Of a DNA stretch of 52,916 nucleotides, positions 33,789 to 41,463 are shown in pieces. This DNA is from Bacteroidota bacterium (GTDB lineage: Bacteria > Bacteroidota > Bacteroidia > Flavobacteriales > Weeksellaceae), in the NCBI GenBank assembly GCA_023394415.1, contig JAEXAR010000015.1, positions 1 through 52,916 on the forward strand, read 5' to 3'. Numbering within the stretch: position 1 is the stretch's first letter; each line of letters starts with the position of its first letter. Both the position numbers and the translations under genes were made by a program. Under the pieces are notes generated by a model that had not been told where the DNA came from, made no database searches, and worked only from the letters and a program-made list of their open reading frames with translations.

Positions 33789-34811
33789 ATGATTAAAAGT
33801 ATCATTAAAGGAATTGGGCATTATGTTCCTGAAAATGTTGTAACCAACGACGACTTGTCGAAAATGATGACCACCAATGATGAATGGATTACCGAGAGAA
33901 CAGGAATAAAAGAGCGCCGTCATCGTAAAAATCGCAATGACTCTGAGGAGACAACAGCCTATTTAGGTTTCAAGGCTTCTGAAATGGCTTTGCAAAATGC
34001 CGGACTCACTGCTAAAGACATCGATTATATTGTTTTTGCAACACTTTCACCGGATTACTTCTTTCCGGGAGGTGGAGTTTTATTGCAAGAAATGCTCGGG
34101 TGTGATACTATTGGTGCTTTGGATGTTAGAAATCAATGTTCGGGATTTGTGTATGCTATGAGCGTGGCTAATGCATTTATAAAAACCGGTTCTTATAAAA
34201 ATATTTTGGTTGTAGGCGCTGAAATTCACTCCTTTGGATTAGATTTTTCGGATGAAGGCAGAGGTGTTTCTGTTATTTTTGGAGATGGTGCAGGTGCTGT
34301 AGTGCTTTCAGCAACGGAAGATGAACAGGCAGGTGATATTTTAGCAACCAATATGCATTCTGAAGGGAAATATGCCGAAGAACTGTGCACCAAGTTTCCG
34401 GGTTCTAAATTCGGATGGAGCGACAGAATGCGTTTGGAGCCTGAAAATGTAACCAATGCAGAAATTTATCCCATTATGAACGGCAATTTTGTGTTCAAAC
34501 ACGCTGTTACACGATTTCCTGAAACGATGAATGAAGCTCTACAAAAAGCAGGTAAAACAGCCGAGGATTTAGATATGTTCATTCCACACCAGGCTAATTT
34601 GAGAATTGCGCAGTATGTACAACAGAAATTTGGTTTGCCGGATGAAAAGGTATTCAACAACATTCAGAAATATGGTAATACTACAGCTGCATCAATACCT
34701 TTAGCATTAAGTGAGGCCATTCATTCAGGAAAAATAAAAAGAGGAGATTTAGTTCTTCTTTCAGCTTTCGGAAGTGGTTTCACTTGGGGAAGCGTACTTT
34801 TTGAATACTAA
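33789..34811 (+). CDS. fabH: beta-ketoacyl-ACP synthase III
   Basis: Condenses an acyl-CoA primer with malonyl-ACP to start fatty acid synthesis. The start at 33789 (MIKSIIKGIGHYVPE) is preferred to an in-frame ATG seven codons earlier, which would lie on the -7 box. The catalytic triad is complete: C117 in NQCSGF, H267 in PHQAN and N297 in YGNTTAASIP. DEWITERTGI and the C-terminal GSGFTWGSVLFEY are family signatures. It is a single copy here with no other fab gene in the window, so a role in branched-chain primers or in a secondary pathway cannot be excluded. A terminator and a possible structured RNA follow. Confidence 0.93.
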   Translation: MIKSIIKGIGHYVPENVVTNDDLSKMMTTNDEWITERTGIKERRHRKNRNDSEETTAYLGFKASEMALQNAGLTAKDIDYIVFATLSPDYFFPGGGVLLQEMLGCDTIGALDVRNQCSGFVYAMSVANAFIKTGSYKNILVVGAEIHSFGLDFSDEGRGVSVIFGDGAGAVVLSATEDEQAGDILATNMHSEGKYAEELCTKFPGSKFGWSDRMRLEPENVTNAEIYPIMNGNFVFKHAVTRFPETMNEALQKAGKTAEDLDMFIPHQANLRIAQYVQQKFGLPDEKVFNNIQKYGNTTAASIPLALSEAIHSGKIKRGDLVLLSAFGSGFTWGSVLFEY

Positions 34812-34836
34812 ACTATTTAAAAAAACATTATTGAAT

Positions 34837-34956
34837 CCGTCTCACAACACATTGATCTGGGTTGAGAATCCTCTAAACGAAACACCCGTTCGTATAGGGG
34901 TACAGTGAAAATCATAAAAAAAGCCGTCTTTCACTAGTTGTGAGACGGCTTCTTTT
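34837..34956 (+). ncRNA. candidate switching RNA with terminator/anti-terminator helices
   Basis: CCGTCTCACAAC (34837-34848) is perfectly complementary to GTTGTGAGACGG (34937-34948). The latter's 3' half is also the 3' arm of a terminator stem (34921-34928 with 34944-34951, plus TCAC with GTGA) that ends in a T run. The two pairings cannot coexist. Between them lie a nested hairpin (CCTCT 34870-34874 with AGGGG 34896-34900, enclosing ACGAA with TTCGT) and a helix AGTGAA (34904-34909) with TTCACT (34930-34935). That helix forms only in the anti-terminated state. It could be an attenuator, a riboswitch-like leader or a small RNA. No gene in the window matches a known family that I recognise, and ppdK has its own promoter 276 bases downstream. 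Confidence 0.45.
34921..34956 (+). terminator. intrinsic terminator downstream of fabH
   Basis: AAGCCGTC (34921-34928) pairs with GACGGCTT (34944-34951), extended by TCAC with GTGA over a two-base bulge and a five-base loop. A CTTTTT tract follows. It is part of the candidate switch described for 34837-34956. Confidence 0.8.
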
Positions 34957-35041
34957 TACCATTAAGTCATTTAAGTTTTTAAGAAGGAATGCAACAATAT
35001 TTTTTAAGATTAAGATGCATCTCGCTTCACCACATTGCTCA

Positions 35042-35057
35042 AATTCGCAAGCGAATT
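35042..35057. repeat. dispersed palindrome AATTCGCAAGCGAATT
   Basis: A perfect hairpin with a two-base loop. The core ATTCGCAAGCGAAT recurs at 52649-52662. Both copies are in intergenic DNA and both are close to a CTTAAA-type sequence. Confidence 0.6.
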
Positions 35058-35143
35058 CTTAAAAACCTTAATCTCTAAATTCCTAAATGTTAAATAAAAT
35101 GATTCTAATGAAGTTTTGATAACTTTCAAGATGCTTTTTAAAA

Positions 35144-35178
35144 CATCCAACATCTAAAATCTAACATCTAGCAATTAA
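35144..35178 (+). repeat. degenerate heptamer repeat upstream of ppdK
   Basis: Five 7-base units in phase, CATCCAA, CATCTAA, AATCTAA, CATCTAG and CAATTAA. Together with 2364-2390 and the two perfect arrays near 32.6-32.8 kb it shows a recurring 7-base periodicity in intergenic DNA. The gap 34812-35295 (484 bases) thus holds the RNA element, a palindrome, this repeat and the ppdK promoter. Confidence 0.5.
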
Positions 35179-35231
35179 CATTTCCAAAAGTGACTTTTGT
35201 CAATCTTGACATTTCTCATATTTCTAAATAA

Positions 35232-35260
35232 TTGTTTAATAAATAACAGTCGTAATTTTA
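35232..35260 (+). promoter_or_regulatory. ppdK promoter
   Basis: TTG (35232-35234), 18 bases, then TAATTTTA (35253-35260). The ATG at 35296 follows after about 30 bases of leader. It lies inside a longer open frame that begins at 35197, which supports the later start. Confidence 0.5.
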
Positions 35261-35295
35261 CTCTACTTTTTGATACAAATACAAAAACATATATT

Positions 35296-38049
35296 ATGGC
35301 TACAAAAGCAAAAACAGAAGAAAAGTATGTCTATTCCTTCGGTGGAGGAAAAGCAGACGGTAATGAATCGATGAAAAACCTATTAGGAGGTAAAGGAGCC
35401 AACCTGGCAGAAATGGCAGGACACAAAAGCCTAAAACTTCCGGTACCACCGGGATTTACAGTAACTACTGAAGTTTGTACCTATTATTATGCAAACAAAA
35501 AAACGTATCCTAAAGATTTAGAAAAACAGATAAAAGATGCCCTTTCTGAAGTTGAAAAAATTATGGGCAAAAAATTTGGAGATACCAAAGATCCTTTATT
35601 AATGTCAGTACGTTCCGGTGCAAGACGTTCAATGCCGGGAATGATGGATACGGTATTAAATATCGGTCTTAACGATGAAACCGTAAAAGGACTTATTGCA
35701 AAATCAGGCGACGAAAGATTCGCTTACGACGCTTACAGACGTTTGGTGATGATGTATGCAGACGTTGTTATCGAAAAAGCCGGAGGTCTTGAACCGGTGA
35801 AAGGTGTCGGAATCCGTAAAATTATGGATGAAAGACTTGAAGAAGTAAAAAAAGAAAAAGGCGTTGAGCTTGATACAGACCTTTCAGCAAATGATTTAAA
35901 AAAATTGGTGAAAGAATTTAAAGTTCTTACTAAAAAATATTTGAAAGTTGAATTTCCTGAAAAGCCTTGGGATCAGTTAATGGGTGGTGTTGGTGCTGTG
36001 TTCGGTTCTTGGAACGGTAAACGTGCTGTAGAGTACAGAAGAATCGAAAGAATTCCTGATGAATGGGGAACAGCGGTAAACGTACAGGCAATGGTATTCG
36101 GAAATATGGGCGATGACAGTTGTACAGGTGTAGCGTTCACCAGAAATCCTGGTAACGGAGATAATCATTTCTATGGCGAATATTTGGTAAATGCACAGGG
36201 AGAAGACGTTGTAGCAGGTATCAGAACTCCGGCTCCTATCAATAACCTTTCTAAAAATGATCATAGTAAAAGCCTTACGACTTTAGAAAAATTTATGCCT
36301 GCACAATATAAAGAATTGGATGCCATTCAGAAAAGACTTGAAGTGCATTACAAAGATATGCAGGATATTGAATTTACCATTGAGAAAGGTAAGCTCTGGA
36401 TGTTACAGTGCCGTGTTGGTAAACGTAATGGTGTAGCTGCGGTGAAGATGGCTGCTGATATGTACAAAGAAAAGCTTATTGATTCCGATACTGCCATTAT
36501 GAGAGTTGGTCCTAATCAGTTGGTTGAACTATTATTGCCAATGATTGACCCAGATGCAGAAAAGGTTGCAAAAGTAATAGCAAAAGGTCTTCCTGCAGGT
36601 CCTGGAGGTGCTATTGGTAGAGTAGTATTCTCATCAGAAGATGCTGTAAACTGGGCTTTGAAAGGTGAAAAAGTGATTCTTGTACGTGAAGAAACCTCTC
36701 CTGAAGATGTTGATGGTATGCACAAATCACAGGCAATTCTTACCTCAAAAGGTGGTATGACGTCTCACGCTGCGCTTGTAGCAAGAGGTTGGGGAAAATG
36801 TTGTATCGTAGGTTGTGGCGAGGTTGAGATTTTAGGCAAAGAAAAGGTGATGATTACCAAATCTGGCCTTAAAATTCACGAAGGCGACTGGATTTCTTTG
36901 AACGGAACTAAAGGTCTTGTTTATGAAGGTGTACTTCCTCTAAAAGCTACAGATTTAAATAAAAATGAATCTTACAAAGCGCTTATGAAATTGGTTGACA
37001 AAGCCAAAACGCTTAAGGTAAGAACCAACGCAGATACACCTAAAGATGCGCAACAGGCTGCATACTTTGGTGCAGAAGGTATTGGTCTATTTAGAACAGA
37101 ACACATGTTCTATGGTGAAGGTAGTGAGTTCCCATTATTCTTACTTCGTAAGATGATTATGGCAACCAATGAAAAGGATAGAAGAGCAGCGCTTGATGAA
37201 CTTTCTGTTTTTGTAAAAAAAGACATCAAAGCAACCTTGGAAGTGATGAATGGAAACCCCGTAACCATACGCTTACTTGATCCACCTTTACACGAATTTG
37301 TACCTCACGATAAAGTAAAACTTCAGGAACTGGCAAAAGAACTTGGTGTTAGAATGAGTTTGTTGAACAGAAGAGTACTTGCCTTACACGAAAACAACCC
37401 GATGCTAGGACACAGAGGTGTACGTTTAGGTGTTTCTTATCCTGAAATTACAGAGATGCAGGTAAGAGCAATTTTAGAAGCTGCGGGAGAATTAGTAAAA
37501 GCAGGTAAAAAAGCCTATCCTGAAATTATGATTCCTGTAACGATGGGTAGACATGAGCTTCGCCACCAAAAAGAAATCGTAGACAGAGTTTATGCAGAAG
37601 TTTGTAAAAAACTGAAACTTAAAGAAATTCCGTTTATGTATGGAACGATGATCGAAACGCCGCGTGCAGCACTAAAAGCTGATTCTATGGCGCAGGTTGC
37701 AGAGTTCTTCTCCTTTGGTACTAATGACCTTACCCAAATGTCATTCGGTTTCTCCAGAGACGATATTGGTGGTTTCTTGCCTAAATATTTAGATCTAAAA
37801 CTTCTTGCAGACGATCCTTTTGTAACTATCGATCAATCAGGTGTTGGTGAATTGATAAAACTCGCTGTTGAAAGAGGTAGAGGTGTAAGAGAAAATCTTA
37901 AAGTCGGAATTTGCGGTGAACACGGTGGTGACGCTGACTCTGTGAAATTCTGCCACAAATTGGGAATGAACTATGTGAGTTGCTCACCGTTCAGAGTTCC
38001 AATTGCTAGATTGGCTGCTGCACAAGCTGTAATAGAAGATAAGTCATAA
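35296..38049 (+). CDS. ppdK: pyruvate, phosphate dikinase
   Basis: Interconverts pyruvate, ATP and phosphate with phosphoenolpyruvate, AMP and pyrophosphate. The start is set at 35296 (MATKAKTEEKYVYSF); the open frame extends 33 codons upstream but through the promoter. The protein has 917 residues: an N-terminal ATP-grasp domain (GGKGANLAEM; SVRSGARRSMPGMMDTVLN), the swivelling phosphohistidine domain with H491 in GGMTSHAALVARG, and a TIM-barrel PEP domain with GIGLFRTEHMF and C896 near the end (NYVSCSPFRVPIARLA). It is monocistronic with a strong terminator. It could run toward gluconeogenesis and so toward glycogen, but that is inference. Confidence 0.96.
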   Translation: MATKAKTEEKYVYSFGGGKADGNESMKNLLGGKGANLAEMAGHKSLKLPVPPGFTVTTEVCTYYYANKKTYPKDLEKQIKDALSEVEKIMGKKFGDTKDPLLMSVRSGARRSMPGMMDTVLNIGLNDETVKGLIAKSGDERFAYDAYRRLVMMYADVVIEKAGGLEPVKGVGIRKIMDERLEEVKKEKGVELDTDLSANDLKKLVKEFKVLTKKYLKVEFPEKPWDQLMGGVGAVFGSWNGKRAVEYRRIERIPDEWGTAVNVQAMVFGNMGDDSCTGVAFTRNPGNGDNHFYGEYLVNAQGEDVVAGIRTPAPINNLSKNDHSKSLTTLEKFMPAQYKELDAIQKRLEVHYKDMQDIEFTIEKGKLWMLQCRVGKRNGVAAVKMAADMYKEKLIDSDTAIMRVGPNQLVELLLPMIDPDAEKVAKVIAKGLPAGPGGAIGRVVFSSEDAVNWALKGEKVILVREETSPEDVDGMHKSQAILTSKGGMTSHAALVARGWGKCCIVGCGEVEILGKEKVMITKSGLKIHEGDWISLNGTKGLVYEGVLPLKATDLNKNESYKALMKLVDKAKTLKVRTNADTPKDAQQAAYFGAEGIGLFRTEHMFYGEGSEFPLFLLRKMIMATNEKDRRAALDELSVFVKKDIKATLEVMNGNPVTIRLLDPPLHEFVPHDKVKLQELAKELGVRMSLLNRRVLALHENNPMLGHRGVRLGVSYPEITEMQVRAILEAAGELVKAGKKAYPEIMIPVTMGRHELRHQKEIVDRVYAEVCKKLKLKEIPFMYGTMIETPRAALKADSMAQVAEFFSFGTNDLTQMSFGFSRDDIGGFLPKYLDLKLLADDPFVTIDQSGVGELIKLAVERGRGVRENLKVGICGEHGGDADSVKFCHKLGMNYVSCSPFRVPIARLAAAQAVIEDKS

Positions 38050-38075
38050 GTTTTTGTAGTTATTAATTTTTTTTT

Positions 38076-38117
38076 AATCTGGCTTTCAAGTTTTTTTTTG
38101 AAAGCCGGATTTTTTTA
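38076..38117. terminator. terminator between ppdK and rarA
   Basis: A 14-bp stem (38076-38089 with 38098-38111, one G-T pair) with an 8-base loop. T runs on both strands suit the two convergent genes. Confidence 0.85.
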
Positions 38118-38118
38118 T

Positions 38119-39396
38119 TCAATATTTCCCTTTCCATTTTTTCTCCAGCTCCTCTTTAATTTTCTTTTCGGTAGAATTATTTCCGGGTTCGTAGAATTTT
38201 TGACCGCGTATTTCTTCGGGCAGAAACTCTAAATCCACAAAATTGCCTTCGTGAGAGTGGGCATACTGATAATCTTTACCATAATCCATATCTTTCATCA
38301 GTTTGGTAGGCGCGTTTCTCAAATGTAGAGGAACCGGTAAATTTCCGGTGCGTTTTACAAATGCCATCGCTTCATTAATTGCCATATAAGTAGAGTTAGA
38401 TTTTGGAGAAACTGCTAAATAAACAGCTGTTTCACTTAAGATTATTCTGGCTTCAGGATTACCAATCACATTAATTGCTTGGAAGCAGTTATTGGCCATT
38501 ACCAAAGCGTTTGGATTGGCTAAACCAATATCTTCAGCAGCTAAAATGAGCATTCTTCTGGCGATGAATTTAATGTCTTCGCCACCATCAAGCATTCTTG
38601 CCAACCAATAAACAGCAGCATTGGGATCAGAACCTCGCATCGACTTAATGAAGGCTGAAATGATATCATAATGTTGCTCTCCGTTTTTATCATAAAGCGC
38701 CATGGTTTCCTGCAAAACCAACATCACATCTTCGTTGGAAATATCTTTCTTTTTAGAATTTTTATATTGATTTAGCACCAGCTCAACCGAATTAATCAGT
38801 TTTCTTGCATCGCCACCGGAATATTGGATGAATGCGGCTTTATCTTTCAGTTTGAAATTGGTTTTTTCATTATCATTGAATTTTGCTAAAGCAACTTCTG
38901 CCAGTTCTTCCAGTTTTTCGTAGCTCAAAGATTTTAAAACATACACTTGCGAACGTGATAGCAATGCAGAAACCACCTCGAAACTTGGGTTTTCTGTTGT
39001 AGCCCCAATCAATACAACCCAACCTTTTTCAACCGCGTGTAAAAGTGAATCCTGCTGAGATTTATTGAAACGGTGAATCTCATCAATAAAAAGAATTGGT
39101 GATTTTCCTGAAAATAAATTCTGTTTTTTCGCTTCTTCAATAACATCTCTCACCTCCTTTACACCGGATGAAACAGCAGAGAGTTTAAAGAATTTTCTGC
39201 CGGATTTTTCAGAGATAATTTCTGCTAAAGTTGTTTTTCCGGTTCCAGGAGGTCCCCAAAAAATCAAAGAATTAAGGGAGTCATTTTCAAGCATCTTTCT
39301 AATGGGACCGCTTTTTCCGGTAAGGTGTTCTTGTCCCAAAACATCATCAATGGTTTTAGGTCTTAATTGCTCTGCTAATGGGATATTGGTGTTCAA
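38119..39396 (-). CDS. rarA: replication-associated recombination protein A (AAA+ ATPase)
   Basis: MgsA/RarA clamp-loader-like ATPase acting at stalled replication forks. Walker A is FWGPPGTGKTTLAE, Walker B is LFIDEIHRFNKSQQD, sensor 1 is GATTENPSFEV, and the C-terminal helical MgsA domain contains GGEDIKFIARRML. No ATG is available at the N-terminus. Two in-frame TTG codons exist. I prefer TTG at 39396 (MNTNIPLAEQLRP, the usual N-terminus), because the other, at 39417, is itself part of a -7 box. It diverges from yidD. Confidence 0.93.
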   Translation of the reverse strand: MNTNIPLAEQLRPKTIDDVLGQEHLTGKSGPIRKMLENDSLNSLIFWGPPGTGKTTLAEIISEKSGRKFFKLSAVSSGVKEVRDVIEEAKKQNLFSGKSPILFIDEIHRFNKSQQDSLLHAVEKGWVVLIGATTENPSFEVVSALLSRSQVYVLKSLSYEKLEELAEVALAKFNDNEKTNFKLKDKAAFIQYSGGDARKLINSVELVLNQYKNSKKKDISNEDVMLVLQETMALYDKNGEQHYDIISAFIKSMRGSDPNAAVYWLARMLDGGEDIKFIARRMLILAAEDIGLANPNALVMANNCFQAINVIGNPEARIILSETAVYLAVSPKSNSTYMAINEAMAFVKRTGNLPVPLHLRNAPTKLMKDMDYGKDYQYAHSHEGNFVDLEFLPEEIRGQKFYEPGNNSTEKKIKEELEKKWKGKY

Positions 39397-39414
39397 AATG
39401 CTGTGTTTAAAATT

Positions 39415-39422
39415 CAAAGTTA
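39415..39422 (-). promoter_or_regulatory. -7 box of the rarA promoter
   Basis: On the minus strand TAACTTTG, a perfect TANNTTTG, places the transcript start near 39408, between the two candidate TTG codons. This supports the TTG at 39396 as the rarA start. Confidence 0.4.
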
Positions 39423-39463
39423 ATAATTTGACTCTTCAAACCTCAAATTTCAAATTAATAAGT

Positions 39464-39471
39464 TATTTTTG
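39464..39471 (+). promoter_or_regulatory. -7 box of yidD
   Basis: TATTTTTG, a perfect TANNTTTG, ends 7 bases before the TTG codon at 39479, which would make the mRNA leaderless. Confidence 0.4.
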
Positions 39472-39478
39472 CAATGTT

Positions 39479-39721
39479 TTGGGCTCATTTATCAAAAAAA
39501 TACTCATCTTTCCACTATTGGTGCCAATTAGGTTTTACCAATGGTTTATCTCGCCTATATTTCCGGCAAATTGTCGCTACCAACCAACGTGTTCGCACTA
39601 TATGGTTGATGCTCTAAAGATGCACGGACCTGTAAAAGGACTTTGGCTTGGGATAAAAAGAATTGGCAGATGTCATCCTTGGGGAGGAGAAGGTTATGAT
39701 CCTGTACCACCTAAAGAATAG
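39479..39721 (+). CDS. yidD: membrane protein insertion efficiency factor YidD
   Basis: An 80-residue inner-membrane-associated protein that helps YidC insert membrane proteins. The family core is complete: FPLLVPIRFYQWFISPIFPANCRYQPTCSHYMVDAL with its three cysteines, then GLWLGIKRIGRCHPWG and a GYDPVP end. The start is inferred to be TTG at 39479; an open frame reaches 39302 but would run back into rarA. It lies in a divergent arrangement with rarA and upstream of lgt. Confidence 0.92.
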   Translation: MGSFIKKILIFPLLVPIRFYQWFISPIFPANCRYQPTCSHYMVDALKMHGPVKGLWLGIKRIGRCHPWGGEGYDPVPPKE

Positions 39722-39790
39722 GTTTTTTTGAATGTAAAAGTGAAATCTTAGACTTTATACTCTACTTACAACGATAGACAAATAGTTTTT

Positions 39791-41050
39791 ATGAACAATA
39801 TATTTTATAGAATTTTTCTTCTGATTTTTGCTTTCATAGCGCAGGGATTTTTTTCCCAGAATTATCCTGACGGAATGTCGGATGGTAACCTGAATGTGGA
39901 TGGCAAAAATGTTCCCGTTAAAATCTTTGCCACAACATTACCGCAAGAGTTTGTAGATTTCAGTGCAAAGCCACAAACTTCTAATGTATTGGTGATTTTG
40001 AATGAATTGGTGAATGAGTACGCACAAACCAATGTGTTTCAGGATTATAAAAACAGAGGCTATCAAGTTCTGGATAAGGATTTCAAACCCGTAACACAAA
40101 GTGTAAATCCGCTTCACGATTACAAATATTTATACAAAGCTGCAGGTGTTGAAAATGGTATTACACCTGATAAAAATGTCAGCCTTAATACAGATTTCAA
40201 AATTTGGGATCCTTCAAAAGGGATAAAATTAGGACCAATAACGCTTCATTTCTACAGCTTAATGTTCATCCTTGCGTTTGGATTGGGTTATGTGATAATG
40301 ACTTACATTTTCAAAATTGATAATGTAAACCAAAAGTATCTGGAACCATTATTTACTTGGACATTAGTGGGAACCATTCTTGGTGCAAGATTAGGACACG
40401 TGATTTTTTACCAGCCAGAATTATTTAAGCAGGATTTTTGGTCGGTTTTTCTTCCAATTCAAACTCAACCTGAATTCAAATTTACAGGGTTTTCAGGTCT
40501 TGCAAGTCACGGTGCTACTATTGCGCTGATCTTTACCACTTTGTATTATGCTTTAAAAATCATTAAGAAAAATCCTTTCTGGGTGTATGACAGAATCGGA
40601 ATTGTGGTAGCATTAGGAGGGGCTTTCGTGAGATTGGGTAATTTTTTCAATTCCGAAATTATTGGAAAACCTGTTGATTCATCTTCACCTTTTGCAATCC
40701 TTTTTCCGCAGATGAGTAATGAATATGGTGCTACAGTTCCACGTTATCCTACACAGTTGTTTGAAGCTTTCGGGTATTTTCTTCTGTTTATTTTGCTTTG
40801 GGTTTTGTACCGTTATACCAATAAAAAATATCAGCAAGGGTGGTTATTTGGTTTGTTTTTCGTGATTCTTTGGAGCATCCGTTTGGTGGTTGAGTTCTTC
40901 AAAGAACCACAAGGTAACGAATTTATTACTTTTGGTGGTTTAAATACAGGACAAGTACTTTCAATACCGTTCATTATAGCCGGAATCGTAATTATGTTCT
41001 ACTCTAAAAATCTTAAAATAACGGAAGCTGAAAATCAGAAACCAGAATAA
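39791..41050 (+). CDS. lgt: prolipoprotein diacylglyceryl transferase with a long N-terminal extension
   Basis: Adds diacylglycerol to the lipobox cysteine of prolipoproteins. The C-terminal ~270 residues carry the Lgt signature: GFSGLASHGATIALI with H240, and GGAFVRLGNFFNSEIIG with R281 (equivalent to the essential Arg of the E. coli enzyme), embedded in about seven membrane helices. The first ~150 residues are extra: a signal peptide or anchor (FLLIFAFIAQGFFSQ) and a periplasmic region with no recognised domain. Typical Lgt has 260-300 residues; this protein has 419. The extension could be a regulatory or scaffolding domain. Confidence 0.9.
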   Translation: MNNIFYRIFLLIFAFIAQGFFSQNYPDGMSDGNLNVDGKNVPVKIFATTLPQEFVDFSAKPQTSNVLVILNELVNEYAQTNVFQDYKNRGYQVLDKDFKPVTQSVNPLHDYKYLYKAAGVENGITPDKNVSLNTDFKIWDPSKGIKLGPITLHFYSLMFILAFGLGYVIMTYIFKIDNVNQKYLEPLFTWTLVGTILGARLGHVIFYQPELFKQDFWSVFLPIQTQPEFKFTGFSGLASHGATIALIFTTLYYALKIIKKNPFWVYDRIGIVVALGGAFVRLGNFFNSEIIGKPVDSSSPFAILFPQMSNEYGATVPRYPTQLFEAFGYFLLFILLWVLYRYTNKKYQQGWLFGLFFVILWSIRLVVEFFKEPQGNEFITFGGLNTGQVLSIPFIIAGIVIMFYSKNLKITEAENQKPE

Positions 41051-41071
41051 AAATAAAAAACTCGGAATATT

Positions 41072-41203
41072 AGACTGCACCCAAAAGTTTAGACAAAATT
41101 AAACAATATTTTCAAAGGAAAGAGTTCGGTACTGTACCGGACTCTTTCCTTTGAGGTTGAGTCTTATTCTATCGTGGTTGTAATAATCTATATACTTCAC
41201 TAT
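41072..41203 (-). mobile_element. 3'-terminal remnant of an IS3/IS150-type insertion sequence
   Basis: On the minus strand, 41203 to 41099 encodes the C-terminal end of an IS3-family integrase-type transposase (KYIDYYNHDRI then LKGKSPVQYR). It is followed by a stop and by an end starting TGCACCCAAAAGTTTAGACA (41076-41095), the usual form of these terminal repeats. The rest of the element is missing. At 41203 the frame joins directly to a lipoprotein fragment. Confidence 0.75.
41112..41154. repeat. 43-nt perfect hairpin in the transposase 3' coding end
   Basis: TCAAAGGAAAGAGT pairs with ACTCTTTCCTTTGA, continuing as CGGTAC with GTACCG; in all 21 pairs, one of them G-T, around a single central base. 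It lies inside the last codons of the IS remnant. Confidence 0.85.
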
Positions 41204-41417
41204 TTCCTTTATTTTTTCAAAAGTCGCCGTAATTTCTGTACCATCATTATATATTTCTAGGATTTGTGCATTACAAACACCGTAATCATTATCATTAAAT
41301 CGCAAATAAGTTCCGGTACAGTCACGAATTACAGTTGCATTCTACGTTTTTTATTGCTGAACATGAGGTTATTAAAATCAAACCTGATGTCGCTATTATG
41401 GATGTTAGGACTTTCAT
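41203..41417 (-). pseudogene. broken small lipoprotein gene, frameshifted and truncated by the IS remnant
   Basis: The ATG at 41415-41417 begins a signal peptide with a lipobox (ILITSC), and the frame stops after 31 codons. A one-base shift near AACGTAGAATGC restores a frame reading ATVIRDCTGTYLR, then DNDYGVCNAQILE, then TEITATFEKIKE. This is the pattern of small Cys-rich flavobacterial lipoproteins. At 41203 that frame runs into the transposase fragment. A perfect -7 box (TAGGTTTG on the minus strand, 41449-41456) remains upstream. The gene is dead by two lesions. The family assignment is from memory of the pattern only. Confidence 0.65.
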
Positions 41418-41463
41418 TTTTAAATTTTTAAAGATTAAAAACAAATTTCAAACCTATTTTTAT

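Noticed and set aside
34837..34956. Structured RNA as a tracrRNA or tRNA
   Set aside because: There is no Cas9 or repeat array to pair with, and no cloverleaf with anticodon arm can be drawn.
35197..35295. 33-codon N-terminal extension of the ppdK open frame
   Set aside because: It runs through the promoter candidate at 35232-35260 and has no resemblance to PPDK; the ATG at 35296 gives the usual N-terminus.
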